Positions 15,011 through 23,336 of a DNA stretch of 40,996 nucleotides are shown one piece after another; the stretch's first letter is position 1, and each line of letters begins with the position of its first letter. The notes under the pieces were generated by a model. It worked only from the letters and a program-made list of their open reading frames with translations, had not been told where the DNA came from and did no database searches. This DNA is from an uncultured Clostridia bacterium (lineage in GTDB: Bacteria > Bacillota > Clostridia > Oscillospirales > Ruminococcaceae), in assembly GCA_938014915.1 (NCBI GenBank), contig CALLQQ010000032.1, positions 1 through 40,996 of the forward strand, in the 5' to 3' direction. Position numbers and translations under genes: made by a program.

Positions 15011-15964
15011 TTAACCAACAATACCCGATCTTTCGATTCCCTCTGTAAAATACTTTTGTAGGAATACATACATTATTAGGATTGGTAGGATTGAGAGCAA
15101 TGCTCCCGCCTCCATCCATACAATGAGCTCAGTGCCGGGAATATCGGTTTTTCCGTAAATCTGCTGTGCCATATGCATTGATAGGTTCTGCACCATTACG
15201 GACATTGGAGCTAAATTGTTTACGAATATTACGCTAACGTACGAATCATTCCAGTACCATACTATTGAGAATAGGAATACTGTCAAGAATGACGATCCAG
15301 CATTAGGAGCCATAACTCGTACGAATGTCTTGAACGGACCGCATCCATCAAGATATGCGGCATCTTCAAGCTCTTTGGGCAATCCTTTAAAGAACTGTCG
15401 GAATATTAATATGAACAGTCCTGCCCTTAACCCATTCGCAAATAATGCTGGTAAGTACATTGCAAACGGGGTGTTAATCAAACTCCCTAATGGGAAGTTG
15501 AAGAACTGCATGAATACAGGAATTGATAGAATTTGCGGTGGAACGATTATCATCATGATAACTATCCCGAATAGGAATCCTTGCCCTTTAAATTTAAATC
15601 TAGCAAATCCGTAGCCTGTTAATGCACATGCTAGAACTTGAATTAGTGATGAACCAAGATTCAAGTACAGTGTCGTCCAAAACGTCTTTGGATATGACAT
15701 GGCATGCCATGCATCTACTAAGTTTGAGAATATAATCTTTTTAGGTATCCATATTCTCGATGGATCGCTCATCTCTGCTTGAGGGCTGAACGCAGTGCTC
15801 ACCATGTACATTAGCGGATACATAATAACGAAACACATACCGAATAGTACGAAGAATCTCGCGATAGGCCCCGCTATACTGGTAACACGGTGTTTAATCT
15901 TATAACGCTTGTGTGCGATTTCCGCCTCGGATAGACCTTTATTGCTAAATAGACTCACATTCAT
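15011..15964 (-). CDS. Carbohydrate ABC permease, MalG-type (second pair)
   Basis: This 317-residue binding-protein-dependent sugar permease has six hydrophobic segments. The EAA-type loop that contacts the ATPase reads ELEDAAYLDGCGPFKTFVRVMAPNA. The N-terminal sequence before the first helix is ordinary for CUT1-family MalG partners, and MYPLMYMVSTAFSPQAEM is a typical first-loop signature. It is the last gene of the long operon, 6 nt after its MalF-type partner. No MsmX/MalK-type ATPase is encoded in the window, so a shared ATPase elsewhere in the genome is expected to power it. Confidence 0.93.
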   Translation of the reverse strand: MNVSLFSNKGLSEAEIAHKRYKIKHRVTSIAGPIARFFVLFGMCFVIMYPLMYMVSTAFSPQAEMSDPSRIWIPKKIIFSNLVDAWHAMSYPKTFWTTLYLNLGSSLIQVLACALTGYGFARFKFKGQGFLFGIVIMMIIVPPQILSIPVFMQFFNFPLGSLINTPFAMYLPALFANGLRAGLFILIFRQFFKGLPKELEDAAYLDGCGPFKTFVRVMAPNAGSSFLTVFLFSIVWYWNDSYVSVIFVNNLAPMSVMVQNLSMHMAQQIYGKTDIPGTELIVWMEAGALLSILPILIMYVFLQKYFTEGIERSGIVG

Positions 15965-15970
15965 CCCCCC

Positions 15971-16975
15971 TTAATCAACTTCATAGTGGACTAACTTCGA
16001 CACGATTAGAATTACTACCGCAAGTGCTACACCAACAATAGCAAAGTATATCCACGCTATTGCCGACATATAGCCGAAGTTCCACTGATCTTTCATCGAT
16101 ACGACCATTCTCATAACCTCATTATTAGGATCCGTGAAGCAGTCGATAACTGTGTAAATAATGTTTGCTAATATCATCGGGCTAACATAAGGGAAAGTTA
16201 TCTTCCAGAAATATTCCCATGCTGTTGCACCTTCGACCTCTGCGGCCTCCCTCGCTGCTGTGGGGATTGTTTGTAATGCCGCTAGGAATATGAGAATTTG
16301 CACTCCCGAATTCCAAACTAGGTTGAATATATCACTTGTTATTGTTTGAATTGTTTCTGTTAGTTGTTGGCTTATATTATATATGCCGATGAATTCCATT
16401 AACTTCCCTACAAGGTCCGTTTCGAACAATGTATTGAACTGTTCGGCTCCTTGCACACCTTGATTCACCATATCACCATTGATAATTCCGATTACCGGAC
16501 CTGTTGCAATGATTACAGGTAGGAAGAAAATTGCTCTTGCGACTACTCTTCCTCTAAACTTCTGATTAAGAAGAACGGCAATGAAAAGACTGAAAATTAC
16601 GATTATTACAACTCTCTGCCATACTTCAGTAAGTGATGCGGAAAGAGCGGGAATATATGTCGGGCTCTTAAATAGAGCTTCATTAAAGTTGTTAAGTCCA
16701 ACGAATGTAAGATTTAACTTCCCCGATTCAAGGCTTGTTTTATGGAATGAGTAGAAAATGGATTTTGCTATCGGAATTAGGAAGAAATAAATTGTACCGA
16801 TTATCCATAGGCTTATGAATCCGTATCCATATAGCCCCTTCTTCCTCTCATATGAAATGCGAAGCTTCTTCGGTTTATCTTTCGATTTAACTTCGGAGGC
16901 GGTAGTATCTGCTCCTTCTACTTGTGTATCTACCTCTAGCTCGGTAGCATCAAGGTTCACATTAGGTTTACTCAA
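15971..16975 (-). CDS. Carbohydrate ABC permease, MalF-type (second pair)
   Basis: This 334-residue sugar permease has a hydrophilic N-terminal extension of about 45 residues rich in Asp, Glu, Lys and Thr, then six membrane segments. The EAA loop reads REAAEVEGATAWEYFWKITFPYVSP. A ~60-residue insertion after the third helix (GDMVNQGVQGAEQFNTLFET onward) is larger than in most CUT1 MalF proteins. It suggests an extracellular loop adapted to a special binding protein. The start is TTG 16975, with GGAGGGG 7 nt upstream, and overlaps the stop of the DUF5696 gene, so the two are translationally coupled. Its partner permease follows directly. Confidence 0.92.
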   Translation of the reverse strand: MSKPNVNLDATELEVDTQVEGADTTASEVKSKDKPKKLRISYERKKGLYGYGFISLWIIGTIYFFLIPIAKSIFYSFHKTSLESGKLNLTFVGLNNFNEALFKSPTYIPALSASLTEVWQRVVIIVIFSLFIAVLLNQKFRGRVVARAIFFLPVIIATGPVIGIINGDMVNQGVQGAEQFNTLFETDLVGKLMEFIGIYNISQQLTETIQTITSDIFNLVWNSGVQILIFLAALQTIPTAAREAAEVEGATAWEYFWKITFPYVSPMILANIIYTVIDCFTDPNNEVMRMVVSMKDQWNFGYMSAIAWIYFAIVGVALAVVILIVSKLVHYEVD

Positions 16976-19280
16976 GAGTCTCCCCTCCTTCTAGCGTTAA
17001 ACTCGGTAACACATATTCTTTTCCATTAACACTAATGAAGTGGTTGCTCTTATCAACAATTATGACAGTTCCATCTTCAAAAGTAGTTTGCGTTTTTGTC
17101 GATGTCAGAACCTTAAAATCGGTAATTTGCTTATCGCTCAGCCCCTTAGTTATCTCGCTGATTAGGGCATATTCCTCACCTAAGGTCTTAATCCATCCTT
17201 TATAATTTGCGTAGAACAACTGATCATAATCAGTATTTACTAGATTGTTCAGTGTTTCATAAATGAAATCGTAATGTACTGATGCACCGGTTGAAATCGC
17301 TTGTAAAATTAATTCATCAGAGTCGGCATTCGCATTAATTGGAGTTGTCGAATGAGGAATTAGTCCCTGAATGACCATCTGATAAAGCGGAATGTCATAA
17401 TCGAAAACATCGTGACCGCTTGAACTTGACGGTATATTTGTAACGTGATCAACATACGGCAATACGTATGCATTCGCACTCTCCGCCAGCACTGAGCCGA
17501 CGTTCTCATTCATATCCTGATATCCCTGCATTACAATTTCCATCATGTCCGTGCGTATTTTCGTATTCTTGCCATAATCCGCATATAGGCGGTATGACGC
17601 ATCATCAAGAGAAATGTTCTCTAGTCCGAATTTGTTATAGGACTTAGTCAATGAATCGAATACTTTATTAAACGAATTCGGTGAAAGGAGTGACCATGTC
17701 TTTTGGTTAAGTGTCGGCGTGCCGAACGATAGAGTGTATTTCATTTGTCTTGAATACGCCCTCGTCAAGCGAATTGATGAATCGAACATTGTCCTGAATC
17801 CATTCCCCGACTTCTTAAACTGCGTGAACTCTGCATTTGGATATAATGTATATCCCTTGTCATTAACATGATCTATTAGTTTGTTGAATCCCCTTTTACC
17901 ACCTAGGATTCTTGCCGGATCGACTTTACTTGTTACCTTATTACCAATACTGGAATTGCTCCAGTCCTTATAGTTGATTACAACATCGTCAACACCGACA
18001 GCGTCAATCTCATCAAGTATTTCTATTGCTTGATTGAATGTCGTTGCATCCTTTTTTAGGTTCATTGGAATACCAAAAACTGATGTAGGCTTTACAACGC
18101 CACCGTTTAAGCTAAGATACAATGATGATGTATCAGCCTTTGTCTTTTTGGTTACACCTTTTTCATCGATGAGATATTGACGGTATCTTTTAGCGATAGC
18201 ATTATAGTCGACCTCATCCTGAGCTATCGGATAATACCTAACTTCAATTTCATCGAATTTTATCTTGCCACTTTCGTACATATCCAGCTTCTTTTGAGCA
18301 TCGTTCGCAATGTAGTATGCGTCCTTAGATCTCATTGTAAAGCTAAAGTATGCTGCGTTATATGGATTGTTGCTCTGTCTTTGAACATAGGCATTGATAG
18401 ATGCTTCTGCGTCGCCCTTATGTGCAACTGCTAGAACTGCATTATCTTCCTTGACAATTCCAAACATCGGTAAATGCACTTGTTGCTTCTTTACCTCTTT
18501 TAGGAGCGGTACAACAGTTGTATTCTTGCCGTATACAGGCTCGGAATATGCTCTATATGCACCTTTCCCATTATTGAAATTGATAACTGCGCCCGATCCA
18601 TCCGGTATTATAAGTGAACCTTCCTCATCGGGTCCACCAAGTCCGAAGTTCGGTAATACTGATAACTCGGCTAATGCAATGCTATCCATCTTTGTTTCTT
18701 TTATATCTTTTACCATTACCTCGACGGATAAGTAATCATCTTTCAATGTATACTTCACTGGAACAGTAGCCGCAGCTTTAGAAAACTTGAAGTCGATTTT
18801 TACACCATCGTCTAGGATTGTTGCTTTCATGCCCTTTTTAGTTACACTCTGAACATAGCTCCCTTGCCTGGTTGTACCGCTTGTATCGCGGACAAAGTAG
18901 GAAGATTTCAGATCGTTAATTTGAGCATTTTTAGTATTCTTTGCATAGTCAGGATTAATCGGTTCGCTCCACCATATGAAGCCATTCTCCTTGACTACAA
19001 GGGCGAAATGCCCCTCGACATCGTCGAAATAAAAGGCAAGCTTATCGTTTTCAGTTACCTTTGTCATTTTTGCTAAAGCTTGATCCTCTGTTAAGAAGGG
19101 AACATCTATATCACGTTCTTCTTCCTCTTCTTCATCATCTTCAATTGCATCAACATCGCTTGATTGTTCCGTATCGTCTGCTATCTCATCATCCTCCGAA
19201 ATAGCAACCGCTGAACCGATTGGCAGCATCATAGCAACTATTAATGCACTGATTATAACTCTCTTAAAAATATCACGCAT
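16968..19280 (-). CDS. Secreted DUF5696 protein (glycosidase-like barrel)
   Basis: This 770-residue exported protein has a signal peptide (about 1-27), a very acidic stretch (about 29-58, runs of Asp/Glu), a beta-sandwich-like N-terminal half and a C-terminal half that reads like a TIM-barrel hydrolase (DVVINYKDWSNSSIGNK; AEFTQFKK; LADYG; YVLPYVDHVTNIPSSSSGHDVFDYDIPLYQMVIQG). I recognise the overall pattern as DUF5696, a family found next to sugar ABC permeases in Paenibacillus and Clostridia, whose activity has not been shown as far as I know. No lipobox or sorting signal is visible, so retention may depend on partners. Gene coupling on both sides points to processing or capture of a glycan outside the cell before transport. 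Confidence 0.75.
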   Translation of the reverse strand: MRDIFKRVIISALIVAMMLPIGSAVAISEDDEIADDTEQSSDVDAIEDDEEEEEERDIDVPFLTEDQALAKMTKVTENDKLAFYFDDVEGHFALVVKENGFIWWSEPINPDYAKNTKNAQINDLKSSYFVRDTSGTTRQGSYVQSVTKKGMKATILDDGVKIDFKFSKAAATVPVKYTLKDDYLSVEVMVKDIKETKMDSIALAELSVLPNFGLGGPDEEGSLIIPDGSGAVINFNNGKGAYRAYSEPVYGKNTTVVPLLKEVKKQQVHLPMFGIVKEDNAVLAVAHKGDAEASINAYVQRQSNNPYNAAYFSFTMRSKDAYYIANDAQKKLDMYESGKIKFDEIEVRYYPIAQDEVDYNAIAKRYRQYLIDEKGVTKKTKADTSSLYLSLNGGVVKPTSVFGIPMNLKKDATTFNQAIEILDEIDAVGVDDVVINYKDWSNSSIGNKVTSKVDPARILGGKRGFNKLIDHVNDKGYTLYPNAEFTQFKKSGNGFRTMFDSSIRLTRAYSRQMKYTLSFGTPTLNQKTWSLLSPNSFNKVFDSLTKSYNKFGLENISLDDASYRLYADYGKNTKIRTDMMEIVMQGYQDMNENVGSVLAESANAYVLPYVDHVTNIPSSSSGHDVFDYDIPLYQMVIQGLIPHSTTPINANADSDELILQAISTGASVHYDFIYETLNNLVNTDYDQLFYANYKGWIKTLGEEYALISEITKGLSDKQITDFKVLTSTKTQTTFEDGTVIIVDKSNHFISVNGKEYVLPSLTLEGGETLE

Positions 19281-19307
19281 TTAACTCACCACCGTTTCTT
19301 TGTATTG

Positions 19308-19937
19308 CTATACATTGAATCTATATCCTAATTCTGTATAAATCGTTAGGGCAAACACATATACCTGTTGGAATAGTGTAATTAGTAACACTATCAAAAA
19401 TAAAATTATCAATATCGCAACAAGTGTTAAAAAGATAGCTGCAATTGTTCTCGGAATAGTATATTGATGCACCGCTCTTATAGCATTGAAAATTAGTGTG
19501 ATTGTCAAAATCATTGAAATATAGTAGATAATATTTATAAACATCGCTTCATTGTGTAGAAGGAAATTACTTAAAATAATAATCACGATATCAGCAATAA
19601 TCTTCGGCACTAGAGCGTATGCGCTGAATATGAAAATGTTTTTGACTGTTCCTTCACCATCAAGGAATGTCCCAACTGCCCAGTTGCCGAATACCCAGCA
19701 TAAGAATAGCACAATTGTAGAAATTAAAATCGGAACAACGTTGAACACTTTAACATATGAAGTGTTGTATATGAATCCGGTTAAAGTCCTTTGTGCAACT
19801 CCCACAATAAACGTTAAAGCTATAATCAACCATGCTATTTTCATTGAGCCGGCTTTTTTCCATCTCAAATCTTCAAAGCCCTCAAACGGATGAGTAGCTA
19901 TATGAAGGGGCCATTTATACTTTGGTATATCCATCAT
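19308..19937 (-). CDS. Yip1-family polytopic membrane protein
   Basis: This 209-residue protein has five strongly hydrophobic segments and the Yip1 N-terminal pattern (HPFEGFEDLRWKKAGSMKIAWLI). Conserved motifs are FGNWAVGTFLDGEGTVKNIFIFSAYALVP and ILTITLIFNAIRAVHQY. Bacterial Yip1 proteins have no established biochemical role. In this kind of locus they lie between an NHL-repeat membrane protein and DUF5696, which suggests a structural subunit of the transport complex. It overlaps the upstream NHL gene by 4 nt (ATGA), and GGAGGG precedes its start. Confidence 0.82.
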   Translation of the reverse strand: MMDIPKYKWPLHIATHPFEGFEDLRWKKAGSMKIAWLIIALTFIVGVAQRTLTGFIYNTSYVKVFNVVPILISTIVLFLCWVFGNWAVGTFLDGEGTVKNIFIFSAYALVPKIIADIVIIILSNFLLHNEAMFINIIYYISMILTITLIFNAIRAVHQYTIPRTIAAIFLTLVAILIILFLIVLLITLFQQVYVFALTIYTELGYRFNV

Positions 19938-21454
19938 GACTTGTTCCCTCCACTTCTATCAGCATTTCTCGCTAACTTTTTCTTCTTTCTATATTTGACT
20001 AGCACTAATGAACCGATCCATATAACAACAATACCACCAATGATAAGCTCGAAGTTGTCTTTTAGGACCTGCGCCCTGTATTCTTTGAATGCACGGCTAT
20101 ATCCACGGCGATGGTTAAACTTGAAATACTCCATTGCCTCTTTAAATTCACCTTTATTCATCAGTGCATTACCTATTCCAATATAGGCGAACCAGTAGTT
20201 ACCATCACGACGTAGTACTTCTTCCCATGGTTCTATCGCTTCATCGTATCTGCCCTTCTGGAATAGATCAACGGCAGTGTGAACGTATTCTCCGAATGTT
20301 GTGCGCTTAAATACGGTAATGTTATTCTTCCTCATATCAAGCACATAAACCCGCTGATCCAGTGATTCAACTGCCACTGGGTATGTGAATAATCCTAGCT
20401 GATTCCCTGCACCGCCGAATACGAATAGTAGGTCGCATTCTTCGCTGTATTGGAATACACGCTTAGTTTCATAGTCGATAATGTTAATTAGACCGTTGTC
20501 CGCTACATCTACATCTATGATTTCAGATTTATATGTCTTACCGTTATACCAAAGTTCGCCCCAATCGCCGAAATAATAATCGTCGTATCCAGCTTTATCA
20601 AATATATTATAGCCTGCCGGATTTAGCTTTTTTAGTATGCCGGTAGTTTGTGTTTGCGATCTTGTTACTGTGTATATGAATCCATCCGAATCAATATCGA
20701 AATTCTCGAATTCGGCTGGTACTGCTCTTGTCCTTGCCATCATTTGTTCTCTTGTCAAAATCATCGACCAGAATTTATTAGCAATAACTGCTGCTGTTGC
20801 TTGTACTCTGTTCGTTCCATAGAATCCTTTGAAGTCTGTTGTGTCGCTTTCTCTATCAAAAGTGTACATAACCGCACCCATTGTAACACCTTGCGCTAGT
20901 ATGAATACGTTCTCGGATTTGTCGACTAACACCTTAACAGGATTGAATGCATTTGCCTGAGGGTATACTTCGTTAGTTGGTTTCATAAATGTGATAAAAA
21001 TATTCCCCGTACTATCACATCCGATAACACGCTCATTGAGTGTGTCGGCAATATACATATTGCCATTCTCATCAACGTAAATTCCCTTTGGCTCATTCAA
21101 TGTTGTTTCCGAACCATCTTTATTAATGAATGTTCTATAATCTCTTAGGAAGTTTAAGTCTTTATCAAGAACAACAATCCTATTATTCTTAGTATCTACA
21201 ACATAAAATTCATTCTTTGATGATAAGAATAAATCATTTGGCTCACTAAATGAGCCTGCGCCCGCTATTTGGTCGCCCCTGACCTGAAACTCCGGTACAT
21301 AACCATTCTGTGATGGGACTGGATCGCCCCACCAGTCATAGTTGTATCCGTCGTAAGGTTCATAGGCTAAAGCCGTTTGCATTACAATGCCTGCAAATAT
21401 AACAGCAACACAAAAAAGGCTAATCGCTCTTTTAATAATCGGCACCGTTATCAC
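19934..21454 (-). CDS. Exported NHL-repeat/TPR protein with C-terminal membrane anchor
   Basis: This 506-residue protein has a signal peptide (about 1-30), an NHL/six-bladed propeller region (about 55-385) with repeats such as SEPNDLFLSSKNEFYVVDTKNNRIVVLD and NEPKGIYVDENGNMYIADTLNERVIG, and two tetratricopeptide-like helices pairs (about 395-455; FQKGRYDEAIEPWEEVLRRDGNYWFAYIGIGNALMNKGEFKEAMEYF). One membrane helix (about 472-490) and a basic cytoplasmic tail end it. The propeller and TPR therefore face outward and could bind glycan or a partner protein. The start is GTG 21454, with AAGGAAATGG just upstream. It is coupled to the Yip1 gene. The domains are clear; the role is inferred from context only. 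Confidence 0.85.
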   Translation of the reverse strand: MITVPIIKRAISLFCVAVIFAGIVMQTALAYEPYDGYNYDWWGDPVPSQNGYVPEFQVRGDQIAGAGSFSEPNDLFLSSKNEFYVVDTKNNRIVVLDKDLNFLRDYRTFINKDGSETTLNEPKGIYVDENGNMYIADTLNERVIGCDSTGNIFITFMKPTNEVYPQANAFNPVKVLVDKSENVFILAQGVTMGAVMYTFDRESDTTDFKGFYGTNRVQATAAVIANKFWSMILTREQMMARTRAVPAEFENFDIDSDGFIYTVTRSQTQTTGILKKLNPAGYNIFDKAGYDDYYFGDWGELWYNGKTYKSEIIDVDVADNGLINIIDYETKRVFQYSEECDLLFVFGGAGNQLGLFTYPVAVESLDQRVYVLDMRKNNITVFKRTTFGEYVHTAVDLFQKGRYDEAIEPWEEVLRRDGNYWFAYIGIGNALMNKGEFKEAMEYFKFNHRRGYSRAFKEYRAQVLKDNFELIIGGIVVIWIGSLVLVKYRKKKKLARNADRSGGNKS

Positions 21455-21484
21455 CCATTTCCTTATATATATTCTTAAATCGTA

Positions 21485-22345
21485 CTATTCTTTAATTCCC
21501 GAGTGGGACATTGTTTCCATAATATTTCCCTGAGCCACTAGGAATGCGACAAGTGGTGGAATCATCATTACTACACCGCCAGCGAAACCTAGCCCCGCCC
21601 TTGCAAGTCCTGCTGCCGTAATCTGCTGGACAACAGTTGGCAAGGTCTTTAGCGCCTCTTTATATATGAACTGCTGCGCTGTAATAGCCCATGCACCCTG
21701 GAATGCGAATATAATCATCGTCAACCATGCAGGTTTAACGTTCGGCATTACAATTTGCCAACACGTTCTGAAATGGCCAGCACCGTCGATCCTTGCCGCT
21801 TCAATGAGCGATTCGGGAATTTGCCCCATGAACTGCCTCATAAGGAATAGCCCCATCGGTGTTGCTATAAAGGGGAGGACAAGTGCAAAATAAGTATCTA
21901 TCATTCCCATCTTTGCCATGACTATATATGTCATTATTCCGGTAACATTACTTGTAAATAGGAGTGAAAGCACTATTAGACTATTTGCAAATTTGCTACC
22001 TGGGAATTTAATTTTTGCTAGTGCGTACGCAGCGGACGATCCAATGAATACGTGTGTCACTGTTACAATAACTGCCACAGATACACTATTGAATACATAT
22101 CTTGAGAAAGGAACCCATAGATTCCCCGCCGCCCTAAATAATTCTACGAAGTTATCGGCTGTTGGGTCCATAGCATATAGCTTAGGAGGGAATATAAACA
22201 GCTCGTTTATCGGCTTAATGGATTGTATAACTGAAAAGTAGAAAGGGAAAACCATGAATATTCCCAAAAAACCAAGTACAAGAAATATAAATATATCTCC
22301 ACCCAGTGAACCACTTATCCTTTTCTTTCTTTTAATGAGCTTCAT
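21485..22345 (-). CDS. Carbohydrate ABC permease, MalG-type (first pair)
   Basis: This 286-residue CUT1 permease has six hydrophobic segments. The EAA loop reads SLIEAARIDGAGHFRTCWQIVMPNVKPAW. A typical opening (FPFYFSVIQSIKPINELFIFPPKL) is present. The C-terminal segment GLGFAGGVVMMIPPLVAFLVAQGNIMETMSHSGIKE is normal for MalG-type partners. It lies 16 nt after its partner permease and 30 nt before the NHL gene within the long operon. The two permease pairs in this operon differ in sequence, so they are probably two transporters or one double-size complex rather than a recent duplication. Confidence 0.93.
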   Translation of the reverse strand: MKLIKRKKRISGSLGGDIFIFLVLGFLGIFMVFPFYFSVIQSIKPINELFIFPPKLYAMDPTADNFVELFRAAGNLWVPFSRYVFNSVSVAVIVTVTHVFIGSSAAYALAKIKFPGSKFANSLIVLSLLFTSNVTGIMTYIVMAKMGMIDTYFALVLPFIATPMGLFLMRQFMGQIPESLIEAARIDGAGHFRTCWQIVMPNVKPAWLTMIIFAFQGAWAITAQQFIYKEALKTLPTVVQQITAAGLARAGLGFAGGVVMMIPPLVAFLVAQGNIMETMSHSGIKE

Positions 22346-22361
22346 TTAAAATCTCTCCCCC

Positions 22362-23312
22362 CTAATCATCTATATACTTGCTCAGAACTCGTCTGATTAA
22401 ATTGTTCGCTACTATCATCATCAAGAACAACAGGAAGCTGACCGCTGAGGCATACCCCATCTCATAACGGATAAATCCATAGTCGAATGCGTGCGTGTTA
22501 ATAGTGTGTGTCGCATAATCCGTACTGGGGAATCCCGTTAACATCTGTCCTACATGACCTGCTGTAAATGATGCTGTTATCTGCATTACCGCCGCAAATA
22601 GTAATTGCGGTCCCATACAAGGTAGGGTGATATATAGCATCTCTTGCAATCTATTCTTAATGCCCTCTATTGCTCCTGCCTCGTATTGTGATTTATCTAT
22701 ACCTTGTAGTCCTGCTATCATCGCTAGGAATCCAGCACCCAAACTAATCCATAGCTGCACAAGTATTACGACACCCATCATATATTTAGTGTCTGTGAGC
22801 CATTGAATCGGGCTATTGATAATACCTAGCTGCATTAACCATGCATTGACGAATCCATATGTGTCACCTGAGAACATCAGCTGCCAAATTATGAAGATGT
22901 TACTGGCTATTGATGGTGCATAGAATACGAATGTGAATATCGTTTTCAATGTTCTTCCCAAGCTGTTAATTAACCACGCTATAACGAAGCAGGCTATATA
23001 GGATATCGGGCCTGTTAATACCGCAAATGTTAGAGTGTTCTTCAATGCAATTAGAAAAACATCGTCCTCTAATATAAGTGTATAGAAGTTCGATAATCCG
23101 ACAAACTTAGGGAATTGCACCATGTTAAAGCTAGTGAACCCAATTGGCAATGACATAGTTACAGGAATTATTGTAAAAATAGCGAAAAGAATGAAGAATG
23201 GAGCTAGCATTCCGTATGCCGATGCATCTCTTTTCATTTCGTTAAGCGTATTCTTAAATTTGCTTTGTTTTACTGTACCTGCTGGTGTTGCATCGCTTTT
23301 TACAGTTGACAA
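22362..23312 (-). CDS. Carbohydrate ABC permease, MalF-type (first pair)
   Basis: This CUT1 permease of about 316 residues has a hydrophilic N-terminus, six hydrophobic segments and a degenerate EAA loop (GIDKSQYEAGAIEGIKNRLQEMLYITLPCMGPQ). I start at TTG 23312, because GGAGGAG (about 23318-23324) precedes it. The longer reading from TTG 23327 would translate the ribosome site. It lies just downstream of the large binding-protein gene, whose product it presumably receives substrate from. The powering ATPase is not in the window. Confidence 0.9.
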   Translation of the reverse strand: MSTVKSDATPAGTVKQSKFKNTLNEMKRDASAYGMLAPFFILFAIFTIIPVTMSLPIGFTSFNMVQFPKFVGLSNFYTLILEDDVFLIALKNTLTFAVLTGPISYIACFVIAWLINSLGRTLKTIFTFVFYAPSIASNIFIIWQLMFSGDTYGFVNAWLMQLGIINSPIQWLTDTKYMMGVVILVQLWISLGAGFLAMIAGLQGIDKSQYEAGAIEGIKNRLQEMLYITLPCMGPQLLFAAVMQITASFTAGHVGQMLTGFPSTDYATHTINTHAFDYGFIRYEMGYASAVSFLLFLMMIVANNLIRRVLSKYIDD

Positions 23313-23336
23313 TTTACTCTCCTCCAATTCTATATA